From Maribacter sp. (GTDB taxonomy: Bacteria; Bacteroidota; Bacteroidia; Flavobacteriales; Flavobacteriaceae), in NCBI GenBank assembly GCA_024643345.1, contig JAHENB010000025.1, forward strand, positions 1 through 41,140: DNA of 41,140 nucleotides, given 5' to 3'. Position numbers and translations under genes: made by a program. The number at the start of each line of letters is the position of its first letter. Position 1 is the first letter of the stretch. Shown here one piece after another: positions 9,401 through 17,370 of this stretch. The notes beneath the pieces were generated by a model. The model did no database searches. It was not told the origin of the DNA and saw only the letters and a program-made list of their open reading frames with translations.

Positions 9401-9971
9401 CATGGTCATAGTCGAAAAAGGCCGCCTGTACCGAGTAACTTTGGTCATCTAGGCCCCATTGGGCCGCTGCTTCTTCAAAGTGCAATTCGCCGTTCGCCAA
9501 TCCTTTATTGATGAACAGCAGATTGGCCCTAGCCGTGCCTTCCGAACCACGGGGTCCGCCCCTGCAAACATAGATATCGGGATACCCATCCTGGTTGATA
9601 TCGACAATGGAAACACCGTTCGACCAGTTGGTTGATCCAGTTCCGGATGTTTTTGTAATATCCTCAAATTTCCAATCCCCTAAATTTCGGTAAAGGCGAT
9701 TGCTGACCATGTTCCCTGTAAAGTAGATATCTTGCAGGCCATCGAGGTCAAAATCGGCGACCGCAACCCCGGCACCATTATACATGTATTCAAATTCCAA
9801 AACGGAAGGTTTACCGCCAATGATGAGGTCGTTGCTAAAAGTGACCCCGGTTTCTTGGGGTGAAAGTTCCTTAAAAAGCGGTTCAGGGCTTTTCTGGCAA
9901 GATTCAGATCCCAATAAAATGACCACTATAACCAGCCGTGAGAATTGTTTGCAAATAGGTGCTTGGAACAT
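6456..9971 (-). CDS. Giant FG-GAP/VCBS repeat lipoprotein with ASPIC/UnbV domain (copy 1)
   Basis: Paralogue of the next gene downstream, with 1171 residues and the same order of parts: lipoprotein signal (GSESC, Cys25), N-terminal FG-GAP propeller with many DxDxDG calcium loops, a central ASPIC/UnbV domain (NGLGAQVALYFQG, LHFGLGSAKKIDSLVVTWPNG), a second propeller, and a C-terminal UnbV-like piece with GSGYLSQSSRR. The linker before the second propeller keeps the shared motif LLPHMHSRNGPG, also present in the other copy, which marks a domain joint. Its start lies about 30 bp past a strong hairpin that separates it from susD, so it may be read at a lower level than susCD or from its own promoter. 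The function is unknown. Ligand binding at the surface, in support of the SusCD importer, is inferred from context only. Confidence 0.88.
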   Translation of the reverse strand: MFQAPICKQFSRLVIVVILLGSESCQKSPEPLFKELSPQETGVTFSNDLIIGGKPSVLEFEYMYNGAGVAVADFDLDGLQDIYFTGNMVSNRLYRNLGDWKFEDITKTSGTGSTNWSNGVSIVDINQDGYPDIYVCRGGPRGSEGTARANLLFINKGLANGELHFEEAAAQWGLDDQSYSVQAAFFDYDHDGDLDMYLLSNALVDFNRNTSRPKDRTGKAPSADKFYRNNGDQTFTDISTEAGILIEGFGLGVEVCDMNADGWPDVYVSNDFLTDDLLYINQKDGTFSNEIASYFRHLTFNGMGNDIADINNDGNMDVVVLDMLPPDNKRWKLTMMGNNYDEFETGQSYGYQPQYIRNTLQMNNGNGSFSEVGQLAGISATEWSWSALFADYDQDGLKDLCITNGYRQDITNLDFMVYGNQILAMGTEEANREQRLEALNKLPGIKIHNYFYQNKGDLQFEDASKAAGFTKPTYSNGMAYADFDNDGDLDLVMNNIDDPALLYENSTVPNDNNHYLQVALNGEAPNRNGLGAQVALYFQGKVQKQYFTPYRGYLSTVSQKLHFGLGSAKKIDSLVVTWPNGLVQVLSNIDVNQELALHQKEATLRKDTPNPIASTLFEASDSLISFKHREDDFVDYKIQALLPHMHSRNGPGLAVADVNGDQKEDLFIGGAAGQSGALMTQQADGSFQSSSFTTAEAEDMGTLFFDADNDGDQDLYVVSGGSSKPLGDASYQDRLYENDGAGNFQKTDALPNFRVSGSVVTAADYDHDGDLDLFVGGRVRPGEYPLPPESMLLQNQSVPGKINFIKASQDSNNAFAELGMVTAALWTDINDDGWQDLIVVGEFMPITVFKNNKGTLTDITGQTDLKNTHGWWNGITSGDFDNDGDTDYVLGNLGLNSRFKATAKEPLCIYANDYDKNGQIDPVMCYYIDGENYVAHSRNDLIDQINAMRSRFRNYTDYANATFEESFLKEEIATAHVVKSETFANSYMENLGDGKFRLTELPRAAQIAPMYGMLAGDYNGDHNLDLLAVGNFYSGEVFSGRYDASIGWLLAGNGKGGFDPLTVDNSGFFVIGDAKGLVNLYDKEQELLVVSRNDADVKTFARTVSNKTYLPKKNEVAAIVIYKDGKQQKIEFHFGSGYLSQSSRRFQIPSDAVSVKIIDDKGQRTEILPMP

Positions 9972-10001
9972 GATGCGAAGATACTAACCATCTGTTAAAC
10001 A

Positions 10002-10039
10002 AAAAGAATCCAATCTCTTAAATTAGATTGGATTCTTTT
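10002..10039. terminator. Strong hairpin between susD and the FG-GAP genes
   Basis: A perfect 15-bp inverted repeat (10002-10016 with 10025-10039; arm AAAAGAATCCAATCT) encloses an 8-nt loop. Read on the minus strand it ends in TTTTTG, as an intrinsic terminator does. It lies inside an otherwise co-directional gene block, so it probably stops part of the susCD transcript or protects its 3' end. Confidence 0.8.
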
Positions 10040-10090
10040 GTTCGTTTATAAATAAAACCGATGTCTTAGTATTGGGACACCGGTCAATTT

Positions 10091-11620
10091 TTAGTAACCG
10101 GTATTCTGGATCAATAGCCCGTTAGACCTATCAATTTCGGTCTGTGGGAATGGGAGCACGTTATATCTGTCGTTCCATGAGGCTCCGAAAATAGAGGAAC
10201 CGATGCCCCAGCGGGTAATGTCGAACCAACGGTGCGGTTCAAACGCGAGCTCTACCCTTCTTTCCTGTCGCATCGCCTGGGTCAAATCTGCCCCGGGAAG
10301 CAATGGCAATAAGCCGGCGCGTACGCGAATATCATTGATCTGTTGTTCGGCAATGCCCAAATCGCCACCGCCTTCTATCAAGGCTTCGGCATATAGGAGT
10401 TTCAGCTCGGCAAACCGGAACCAGCGCTCATTATTGTAATCGGCCTGCCCGTTAGGGGAACTGTTCCCTGGAACCGCATTTACAGACCCTCTATATTTCT
10501 TTAAAGTGTAACTGGTGGAGGACCAGGTTGGGTCGTAAGGTAGTTCATACCTTGAGCCATCGAATGAATAATAGGTGTCTCCAGTTTGATATAAGACGGT
10601 TGATAATCTCGCATCTCCAGGTTCAAAGGCATCTACGAGATCTTGGGTTGGTGCCCACCATCCAAGTTTGCCTCCCGGAGCGCCATTGGAAGCGTCCCAA
10701 TACCAACCTCTTCCCGTGCCTTGCGAGGCCTTGAAATCTTCAGAGTGGGTATCATCGAAAACCCAAAGGTTATCATCGGAAAATGGTCCGCCGTATTGTA
10801 CTTCGAAAATAGATTCGGCATTGTTTTCATTGTCAAAAGCAAAAACACTTTCGTAATCGGTTAGTAATTCATAAGGTCCATTGTTCACCACATCTGCAAG
10901 AGCGGTAATGGCAGCGGCCCAGTCTTTTTTCCAAACATTCACCTTGCCAATGTACGATTTGGCGGCCCAAGCGGTGGCCCTCCCGGTGTTGCTGCTGTCC
11001 CAAGCCTCTGGAAGGCCCGCTGCAGCGGCACTGAAGTCGGCCAAAATAGCGGTATAAAGTTCATCTTGTGTGGCATTTGGTCTGGCCTGATCGTTGATGC
11101 CTGGAATGATGTCGAGGGCCAGGGGCGGAGTGCCGAACAATTTCATGGCCTGGAAATGGAACCATGCACGGAGAAATCGAGCTTCCGCACCCAGTTCCGC
11201 TTTGTCTTCAGCCGTCAAACTATTTTCGTTGTCCAGATTTTGGATCACCAGATTGGCTCGGTAGATCCCTTCATAAATTTGAGTGTAAGCCGCACCATAG
11301 GGAGTATCGCTCGCCCTAAGGAACAAATTGTCGATATCTCTGGAAATTTGATCCGATAGCACCGCATCTGCAGCGACATCGTCGGTGATGGCAAGGGTGA
11401 TCTTCCAAAACTCACCCCTTTCGGAAAGGGTTTCGGTACTGGTGCCCCAAAAATCCTGAATGGAGGAATAGGAGGCAAAGACAGCACCATCAAAATCGGC
11501 CCTGGTTTTGTAGAAGGTATCCGCGGTCAACCGGTCTAAAGGTTGAAGATCCAATTCATTATTGCATGAAATTATGCTCAGGAAGCAGCAACTTGCGATA
11601 AATAAATAGATTTTTTTCAT
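10091..11620 (-). CDS. susD: SusD/RagB-type nutrient-binding lipoprotein
   Basis: Outer-membrane surface lipoprotein that caps the SusC channel and binds the substrate. I chose the ATG at 11620 (509 residues): it gives MKKIYLFIASCCFLSIISC, a clean lipoprotein signal (Cys19), where a start at 11656 would put 12 extra residues in front. After the signal comes NELDLQPLDRLTADTFYKT, the usual SusD opening. The C-terminus shows the family features FRFAELKLLYAEALIEGG, INDIRVRAGL, RQERRVELAFE, HRWFDITRWG and PFPQTEIDRS. The start lies 35 bp after the end of susC, so the two form one transcription unit. The substrate cannot be read from the sequence; no carbohydrate-active enzyme is nearby. Confidence 0.95.
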   Translation of the reverse strand: MKKIYLFIASCCFLSIISCNNELDLQPLDRLTADTFYKTRADFDGAVFASYSSIQDFWGTSTETLSERGEFWKITLAITDDVAADAVLSDQISRDIDNLFLRASDTPYGAAYTQIYEGIYRANLVIQNLDNENSLTAEDKAELGAEARFLRAWFHFQAMKLFGTPPLALDIIPGINDQARPNATQDELYTAILADFSAAAAGLPEAWDSSNTGRATAWAAKSYIGKVNVWKKDWAAAITALADVVNNGPYELLTDYESVFAFDNENNAESIFEVQYGGPFSDDNLWVFDDTHSEDFKASQGTGRGWYWDASNGAPGGKLGWWAPTQDLVDAFEPGDARLSTVLYQTGDTYYSFDGSRYELPYDPTWSSTSYTLKKYRGSVNAVPGNSSPNGQADYNNERWFRFAELKLLYAEALIEGGGDLGIAEQQINDIRVRAGLLPLLPGADLTQAMRQERRVELAFEPHRWFDITRWGIGSSIFGASWNDRYNVLPFPQTEIDRSNGLLIQNTGY

Positions 11621-11655
11621 AATCGTTTTTCTTATAAAGATATTAAAATTCAGCA

Positions 11656-14600
11656 TTAATTAAAAGAGACCGATAGGCCCAATTGAATGATTCTGGGCAA
11701 AGGGGAAGCCCCTCCGTCCTGTCCCGTGGCCAAGGTGAATTCACCTTTCTGGAAACTCTGTGTTCGCCCAACTTCTGGGTCGTAACCAGAGTATTTGGTA
11801 AAAGTGGCCAGGTTTTGCGCCCCTACATAGACCCTTGCATTGGTGACAAAATCATCGGTCCAACTTCGCAGCATATCTTGAGGTAAGGTATAGCCCACCG
11901 AAATGTTCTGGATCCTTAAGTAACCTGCATTTTCGATCCAGCGATCTGAATAACGGGTATTTCCATTAGGGTCTCCGGGTGCCAATCTTGGGTTGGAGCT
12001 TGAATTGGTCGAGCCTTCCGCGGTCCATCGGTTCAAAACCTGGGTACTGAAATTGCCCTGGCCCTGCATGCCTTCAAGACTGATTCGAGCGGCATTATAG
12101 ATTTGTCGATCCCCTACACCCCTAAAGTTCACGGAGAAATCAAAGCCTTTATATTCGGCATTGAATACCATGCCGTAAAAGAACCCTGGGAAGGGGCTTC
12201 CCAAATAGGTACGGTCTTCTGCATTGACCTGGCCGTCACCGTTGACGTCCACAAAGCGGATATCGCCCGGTGAAGGGGTCCCGTTGGCATCGGGCAATGC
12301 CGCGGCCACTTCGGCCGCATTTTGATAGAGCCCGTCGGTCTTATAGCCATAAAAGTGGCCCAAGCTCTCTCCAACGATCGTACGGTGGGTAGAAGCACCA
12401 CCGATACCGGATACGATTTGCGGGATAGGTCCTAAATCGGTGACCTCGTTCTTGACCGTGGTGATGTTGGCCCCAAAGCTATACTTGAAATCTTCCCCTA
12501 CACTGTTGTTCCAATTGAAGGAAAATTCAATCCCTGAGTTTTTGATCGACCCTATATTGGCATCTGCTGGCAAGAAGAAACCCGAAACATAGGGAAGCGG
12601 GAAGCCCAAAAGGACATCATTGGTAGTTTTGTTATAGTAATCAAAGGTCGTGGTGAGCTTGCCTTTTAAGAAACTGGCATCGACCCCGATATCGAATTGA
12701 TCACTGGTTTCCCATTTCAAGTCTTGATTGGCAAAAGTCGTAGGGGCCGGAGCCACTATTGTGCCCTGATTGTCCCCTATTACGTAGCGAATGTTATTGT
12801 CAATCGCACTGAGGTAGGCGAAATTCAGACCGGTGAACTGGTTCCCCGATTGTCCCCAGCCGGCCCTGATTTTAATGTCGTCTATATTTTCTCCCTTATT
12901 GAAGAAGGCTTCATCGGAAATCCTCCAGCCCACGGAAACCGACGGGAACACCTGATCTCTGTTGCCTTCTGCAAATCTGGAGGTGGCATCCCTTCTTACG
13001 TTAAAGGTGGCGAGATACTTGCCTCTAAAGTTATAGGTTAAACGGCCCAACCAGCCCTGTAAGGTCCAAAGGTCCGCTTCGTTGGCGCCGGCTACGGTAG
13101 TACCGCTGGCCGCAAAGTTCGTGTTGAAGAGGTCACGGCCTTGCAACCTTACCTTGTCGAATCTAAACTTGGTCTGCTCAAATCCGAACAGGGCCCCAAT
13201 ATTGTGATCGCCATCCCCAAAGGTTTTGTCGTACTGCAGGGTCGCGGCGGAAGTCAACGTAAGTTCAATGGGCCGTGAAGAAACCAAAAGGGAAGCTCCC
13301 GTTGAATTGTTGAGCACGGCATCACTCGTATAGTATTCACCCACACCTACGTTGTAATCCAAGCCCAGGGATGGTCTCAATTTTAAGCCTTCGATGATTT
13401 CCAATTCCCCATAAAAGTTGCCCAGAACTTTTCGGTTCTGAATGGTGGTGAAGGTATATCGCTCATCGGTATTGAACAAATAGTTGGTTGCAGAACCATT
13501 GCCGACCGTGGTCGGATTGATATCATTGTAACCGAAAGCACCATCGCCATAGGGCTGATAATAGGGTGCGTTGAGTGCGGAATTGAATCCTGCAAAGATG
13601 GCAGGTTCACTCTGTACTTGTCGGTCGGTTTGGCTGATCAACAACGATTGTCCAAATTTCAAGCGTTTCCCGGCCTTGATGTCCGAATTGGCCTTAAAAG
13701 AATATCGGCTGAAGCCTTGTGCCAATTCGATGCCCTCTTGGTCGAAATAGCTGCCCGAAATAAAATAAGTGGCCTTATCACTGCCGCCTCCTACGGAAAC
13801 GTTGTGGCTTTGCACAAAGCCTTTCCTAAAAATAAGATCTTGCCAATCGACAAACGGCTGTCCCCTGAACTGGGATACATCAGTTCCCAATTCTCCTTGA
13901 ATATCCACGTATTGATCGACGCCCAAGACATTGATCCTGTCCCTGGTCCCTGCCCAAGAGGTATACATGTCGTAAGTTACCCTGGCATCACCGCTCTTAC
14001 CGCGTTTGGTCGTAACGATGATAACACCGTTAGCGGCCCGTGCACCATAAATCGCCGTGGAAGCTGCATCCTTTAAAACATCGATCGATTCAATGTCGTT
14101 CGCGTTGAGACCTGCCAAGGGGTTTGAATCGGTTGTGGATGAAGTGTTTACGGTAATGTTGGTGGTCTGTACAATGGGCACTCCGTCAATTACCCAAAGC
14201 GGGTCATTAACGCCCGGTGTTCCCACCCCTCGTATCAAAACGCTGATAGGGGCACCAGGGTCACCACTACGGTTGGTGATGTTGACTCCGGCAATGGTCC
14301 CTGCCAATACCTGATCGGGACTGGTGATGGGCTTGGAAATTATTTCCGAAGCACCGATAGAACCAACCGAACCGGTAAGGTCGGCCTTTCTTTGCGTACC
14401 ATAACCTACTACGACCACCTCGCTCAAAGCCTGTGTGTCTTCTACCAATTGTACGCTGATCGTCGATCGGCCATCAATGGCAATTTCCTGGGTGGAAAAC
14501 CCGATATAGGAAAAAATCAATGCGTTTGCACTACCCGGAACCTCTATGGAATAATTGCCATCAAAATCGGTCTGGGTACCTGTTGTGGTTCCTTTTACCA

Positions 14601-14754
14601 CGATACTGGCTCCGGGCAGAGGACCACTGGCATCGGAAACCTTGCCTGTGACTGTACCCTGTGCATAAATTGATGGTACTCCAAATAAAATTGTCAAAAT
14701 AAATATCGCGCAAAGGGCACTCAATCGATTTCGTTGTGTGAAGTTTTGTTCCAT
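11656..14754 (-). CDS. susC: SusC/RagA-type TonB-dependent outer-membrane transporter
   Basis: TonB-dependent channel of 1032 residues that imports a substrate handed over by SusD, driven by the proton gradient through TonB/ExbBD. A signal peptide ends near IYAQ (residues 29-32). Then comes a carboxypeptidase-like domain (GTVTGKVSDASGPLPGAS, about 33-110), the SusC linker with SEVVVVGYGTQRKADLTGSV near 112-131, a TonB plug (PDQVLAGTIAGVNI, IRGVGTPG, IYGARAANGVIIVTTKRG), and a long beta-barrel ending in ...LGLSVSFN with a terminal aromatic residue. No FecI/FecR-type sigma/anti-sigma pair is adjacent, and the signalling domain seen in sigma-regulated members is not visible. It heads the block that continues into SusD and, past a hairpin, the FG-GAP genes. 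Confidence 0.95.
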   Translation of the reverse strand: MEQNFTQRNRLSALCAIFILTILFGVPSIYAQGTVTGKVSDASGPLPGASIVVKGTTTGTQTDFDGNYSIEVPGSANALIFSYIGFSTQEIAIDGRSTISVQLVEDTQALSEVVVVGYGTQRKADLTGSVGSIGASEIISKPITSPDQVLAGTIAGVNITNRSGDPGAPISVLIRGVGTPGVNDPLWVIDGVPIVQTTNITVNTSSTTDSNPLAGLNANDIESIDVLKDAASTAIYGARAANGVIIVTTKRGKSGDARVTYDMYTSWAGTRDRINVLGVDQYVDIQGELGTDVSQFRGQPFVDWQDLIFRKGFVQSHNVSVGGGSDKATYFISGSYFDQEGIELAQGFSRYSFKANSDIKAGKRLKFGQSLLISQTDRQVQSEPAIFAGFNSALNAPYYQPYGDGAFGYNDINPTTVGNGSATNYLFNTDERYTFTTIQNRKVLGNFYGELEIIEGLKLRPSLGLDYNVGVGEYYTSDAVLNNSTGASLLVSSRPIELTLTSAATLQYDKTFGDGDHNIGALFGFEQTKFRFDKVRLQGRDLFNTNFAASGTTVAGANEADLWTLQGWLGRLTYNFRGKYLATFNVRRDATSRFAEGNRDQVFPSVSVGWRISDEAFFNKGENIDDIKIRAGWGQSGNQFTGLNFAYLSAIDNNIRYVIGDNQGTIVAPAPTTFANQDLKWETSDQFDIGVDASFLKGKLTTTFDYYNKTTNDVLLGFPLPYVSGFFLPADANIGSIKNSGIEFSFNWNNSVGEDFKYSFGANITTVKNEVTDLGPIPQIVSGIGGASTHRTIVGESLGHFYGYKTDGLYQNAAEVAAALPDANGTPSPGDIRFVDVNGDGQVNAEDRTYLGSPFPGFFYGMVFNAEYKGFDFSVNFRGVGDRQIYNAARISLEGMQGQGNFSTQVLNRWTAEGSTNSSSNPRLAPGDPNGNTRYSDRWIENAGYLRIQNISVGYTLPQDMLRSWTDDFVTNARVYVGAQNLATFTKYSGYDPEVGRTQSFQKGEFTLATGQDGGASPLPRIIQLGLSVSFN

Positions 14755-15134
14755 AATTACAAACGTTAAGAGTTAGTTATTTTAATAAATACAATTTAAA
14801 AACCAGAATATTGGGGGGTCCTTTCTGGGGGCTTGGAAGGTTTCTTCAATTCCCTAAAGAATATCCCCAATGGTCGAATATAGTAAAAGTTCTTAAAACT
14901 TACTTAAAAAAATTTTTTTTTGTTAAAAGCCAGACCCCCTATTTTGACCCTTACATTGGAGTTTGGGTTAGCGGCACCCGGGAAAAGGGAAGTAGGGCAT
15001 TGGTTCAATGCATTGGTTTTTTAACTGCGCTGGCCTTGGAGGCCCGCAAAAGCTTTGTAGGTTTTAGATGAAGTGATTCTGTAACCAAGGACCAATAATA
15101 TTTACAGGTCACGGGATAAAATCTTATTGTCCGT
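14755..15134. other. 380-bp non-coding region upstream of susC
   Basis: No convincing gene is seen. The stretch should hold the susC promoter, but I find no exact TAnnTTTG on the minus strand; the nearest is TATATTCG (complement of 14875-14882). Notable elements are an A7T9-like tract around 14905-14922, which may bend DNA, and GCATTGGTT repeated at 14997-15005 and 15010-15018 around the palindrome CAATGCATTG (15006-15015), which could be a regulator site. The cytochrome c gene ends at the right border without a clear terminator. Confidence 0.5.
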
Positions 15135-15854
15135 TTAGTCAAGCCTCAAAAAAAGGCTATCTGAACCCAATTTGCCATCGGGGGAATTTCCTTTTAGACC
15201 GTGGTCCAGGTAATGGGCCTGAAGAACATATAACCCATTTTTTGCCCCATCTGCTGGCTTTGCCCGGGTTCGAAAAGCGCCTTCTAAACCTGAAAAGTAG
15301 TTCAGGTCCTCGGCTTTGCCATTTCGCAAGATCCACTTGATCACCCCTTCAACTTGTTCGGGCTGGAGATGCGGTTGGGCGGGCATGATTTGTTCTCCCC
15401 AGTTCCCTTTGCCACCGTTCATGATTTTTTGAACCAAAAATAAAACACTGTCCGGTCGTTCCGAGTATCTTTTGGCGATTTCCGAAAATGAAGGCCCGAT
15501 CAACTTGTCTTTCGCCCGATGGCAAGTAAAACAGGCATTCCTACCCATCCAGGACAAGGTATCCCAATTCTTTTTTGCCTCGGTGGCCAGAAAATCGTTT
15601 GCTTTTGTGGCATCCGGCACATATTTAATGGTGAGGATTACCTCGTTCATTGCAATTTCATCGTATGCTGAGGAACCATCTTCCAAATCGGAAACCGTTA
15701 TGCGATAGGGAACGACCCTATTCCAAGAAATCGAATTATTATTGTTTGGAACATGGATTTTTACTTTTGGGGCCGTATTTTCTTGTATGGGCAATCCGGA
15801 AAACAACCAGAGCCAAGACCCAAGGATCAGACATGTCAATGCTTTGTTTGCCAT
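15135..15854 (-). CDS. Monohaem c-type cytochrome domain protein
   Basis: Exported electron carrier of 239 residues. The N-terminus is a signal peptide (MANKALTCLILGSWLWLFSG). Residues 27-82 form a PKD-like beta domain (VSDLEDGSSA, VILTIKYVPD). The haem c site is CFTCH at 108-112 with the axial Met at 157 (EQIMPAQP). The order matches the C-terminal part of larger periplasmic PQQ-sugar dehydrogenase/ThuA-type proteins, here without their catalytic part. The last 60 residues (YVLQAHYLDHG) resemble the end of the same family. It begins 12 bp after the amine oxidase, so it is the likely electron acceptor of that enzyme; this is inference from the operon. Confidence 0.85.
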   Translation of the reverse strand: MANKALTCLILGSWLWLFSGLPIQENTAPKVKIHVPNNNNSISWNRVVPYRITVSDLEDGSSAYDEIAMNEVILTIKYVPDATKANDFLATEAKKNWDTLSWMGRNACFTCHRAKDKLIGPSFSEIAKRYSERPDSVLFLVQKIMNGGKGNWGEQIMPAQPHLQPEQVEGVIKWILRNGKAEDLNYFSGLEGAFRTRAKPADGAKNGLYVLQAHYLDHGLKGNSPDGKLGSDSLFLRLD

Positions 15855-15866
15855 TAGGTCGGTAAA

Positions 15867-17330
15867 CTAAGATTGATCGATCGCTTTGGCCACCCTATTT
15901 GCCGATCGGGTCGCTGCCTCGGTACCCCAGTTGAGATTATCGGCATAGGCCCCTGCGAAATGGATCCTCCCTTCAGGCGCCATGAGTTGTGGCCAAAATT
16001 TGCTGAGTTCGCCCATGGGAAAGGGTTCCCTTTCGCAGGTAGGCGCATAGCGCTGTTTGGTCCAATCCCTGCCAATGGCCAATTCAATGGTGTCTTTTTT
16101 GCCGGGGTACATTTCCCTGAATACGGCCAGTGCCCTCTGGGGTGAAATGCCGCCAGACCCAGTGCCCAGGACGATGACCCTATGGGTATCCACTTCCTCC
16201 GCTGAATGCCAAACCTGCCAAAGATCGGGATGCTCAAACTCCATATTGATGCTCAGACCGTCCTCCAACCAGAACTTGGAGCTGGCCTGAAAGACAAATC
16301 TTTGATAGGAACCATAAACGATATTGTCGATTACAAACTGTTTTTCGTTTGAAAATGCTGGTTGTACCGGAATTTTTTTGAATGCGGGCGGGGGAATACA
16401 GTTGACGAAATAATCTGCGGTGATCGTTTTGGTTTCCGTGTTTTCCTGATAGGTTACCTTCACATTTTCGCCGCCATTTTGAACTTCGGTAATTTGCCGG
16501 TTCAACCATACCCGGGGCCCGAGCCTTTTGGCGAAGGCATTGGGCAACATTTGGTTGCCCCCCTGCAATCGATAGACTTCAATGGGATATTCCGAAACCC
16601 CCCGCAATTTGAGGATGGCCGAGTTCCATAGCTCGTATAAAGCGGAGGAATTTTGACCGCCCAACCTTTCCATAGCAGCGGCCGAGGCGCCTGCCTTTTT
16701 GTAGATATCCGACATGGGAACCAGATCCAGGGCGTCGTAACCGATGCCAAAGGGTTGGTATTCGTCCGTAAATTTGTCTAAATAAGGGGCGGTGTACAAA
16801 GATTTGAGTTCCCCCCATGGGTTTTTGGAGAGAAAATCCACTTCCCTAGAATTGAATCCCATTTGTTTTAAAATGGAGGGGTCTTGTAGCATCGTTTCGT
16901 CATAGAATTTTCCTTTGATGCTCCGGAGCACGTTTTTTCGTCTGGAATAGGGCAGAGCGGTCAGCCCGAATTCGCTGATATACGCCCAGTACCTATCGTA
17001 CCCTGGTTTTGTGATGTGTTCTTGGCCATAATCGCCGTAAAGACCATCGGAAAGTTCGTCATGTGCGGTATACACATGGCCACCGTGCCTGCCCGATGCT
17101 TCCAGTACGGTCACCTCATGGCCCATTTTCATCAATTCGTAGGCGCAGCAGAGACCGCCGATCCCACCACCGCCGACCACTACTTTTTTGGGGTTCGCTG
17201 CAGCTTTGATATTAAAGTCCGTCACTTCATGGGGTTTATTGGCCCAGCTGTGGTCTATCTTGAGCAGGGAGGTTCCGAGACCTGCCTTGATGCTGTTCTT
17301 TATAAAGTCTCTTCTATTCTTTTTTTCCAT
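15867..17330 (-). CDS. FAD-dependent amine oxidase family oxidoreductase with Tat signal
   Basis: Flavoenzyme of 487 residues, predicted to be exported folded by the Tat system: NRRDFIK lies at residues 5-11, followed by a weakly hydrophobic stretch. The dinucleotide-binding motif GGGGIGG is at 53-59, with the ribose-contacting Glu77 and the R81-GG motif after it. The C-terminal FAD motif reads IHFAGAYADNLNWGTEAA. This is the amine oxidase/phytoene desaturase superfamily, which oxidises C-N or C-C bonds. The substrate cannot be told. It sits between a 44-residue lipoprotein (40 bp upstream) and a cytochrome c (12 bp downstream), which suggests it passes electrons to a cytochrome and not straight to oxygen. 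RRxFI signals also occur as anchors, so the exact location is open. Confidence 0.85.
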   Translation of the reverse strand: MEKKNRRDFIKNSIKAGLGTSLLKIDHSWANKPHEVTDFNIKAAANPKKVVVGGGGIGGLCCAYELMKMGHEVTVLEASGRHGGHVYTAHDELSDGLYGDYGQEHITKPGYDRYWAYISEFGLTALPYSRRKNVLRSIKGKFYDETMLQDPSILKQMGFNSREVDFLSKNPWGELKSLYTAPYLDKFTDEYQPFGIGYDALDLVPMSDIYKKAGASAAAMERLGGQNSSALYELWNSAILKLRGVSEYPIEVYRLQGGNQMLPNAFAKRLGPRVWLNRQITEVQNGGENVKVTYQENTETKTITADYFVNCIPPPAFKKIPVQPAFSNEKQFVIDNIVYGSYQRFVFQASSKFWLEDGLSINMEFEHPDLWQVWHSAEEVDTHRVIVLGTGSGGISPQRALAVFREMYPGKKDTIELAIGRDWTKQRYAPTCEREPFPMGELSKFWPQLMAPEGRIHFAGAYADNLNWGTEAATRSANRVAKAIDQS

Positions 17331-17370
17331 GGTCTATGTTTTATAATGATCGTAGATAGCGATTTCTAAA

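Noticed and set aside
2941-9971. DNA-level tandem repeats within the FG-GAP genes
   Set aside because: The repeated GATxxxGATxxxGAT-like stretches reflect the protein calcium loops (DxDxDG), not a separate DNA repeat or CRISPR array.
14811-15071. 86-codon plus-strand ORF in the region upstream of susC
   Set aside because: Unusual composition, no domain, covers the AT tract and repeats; more likely non-coding control DNA.
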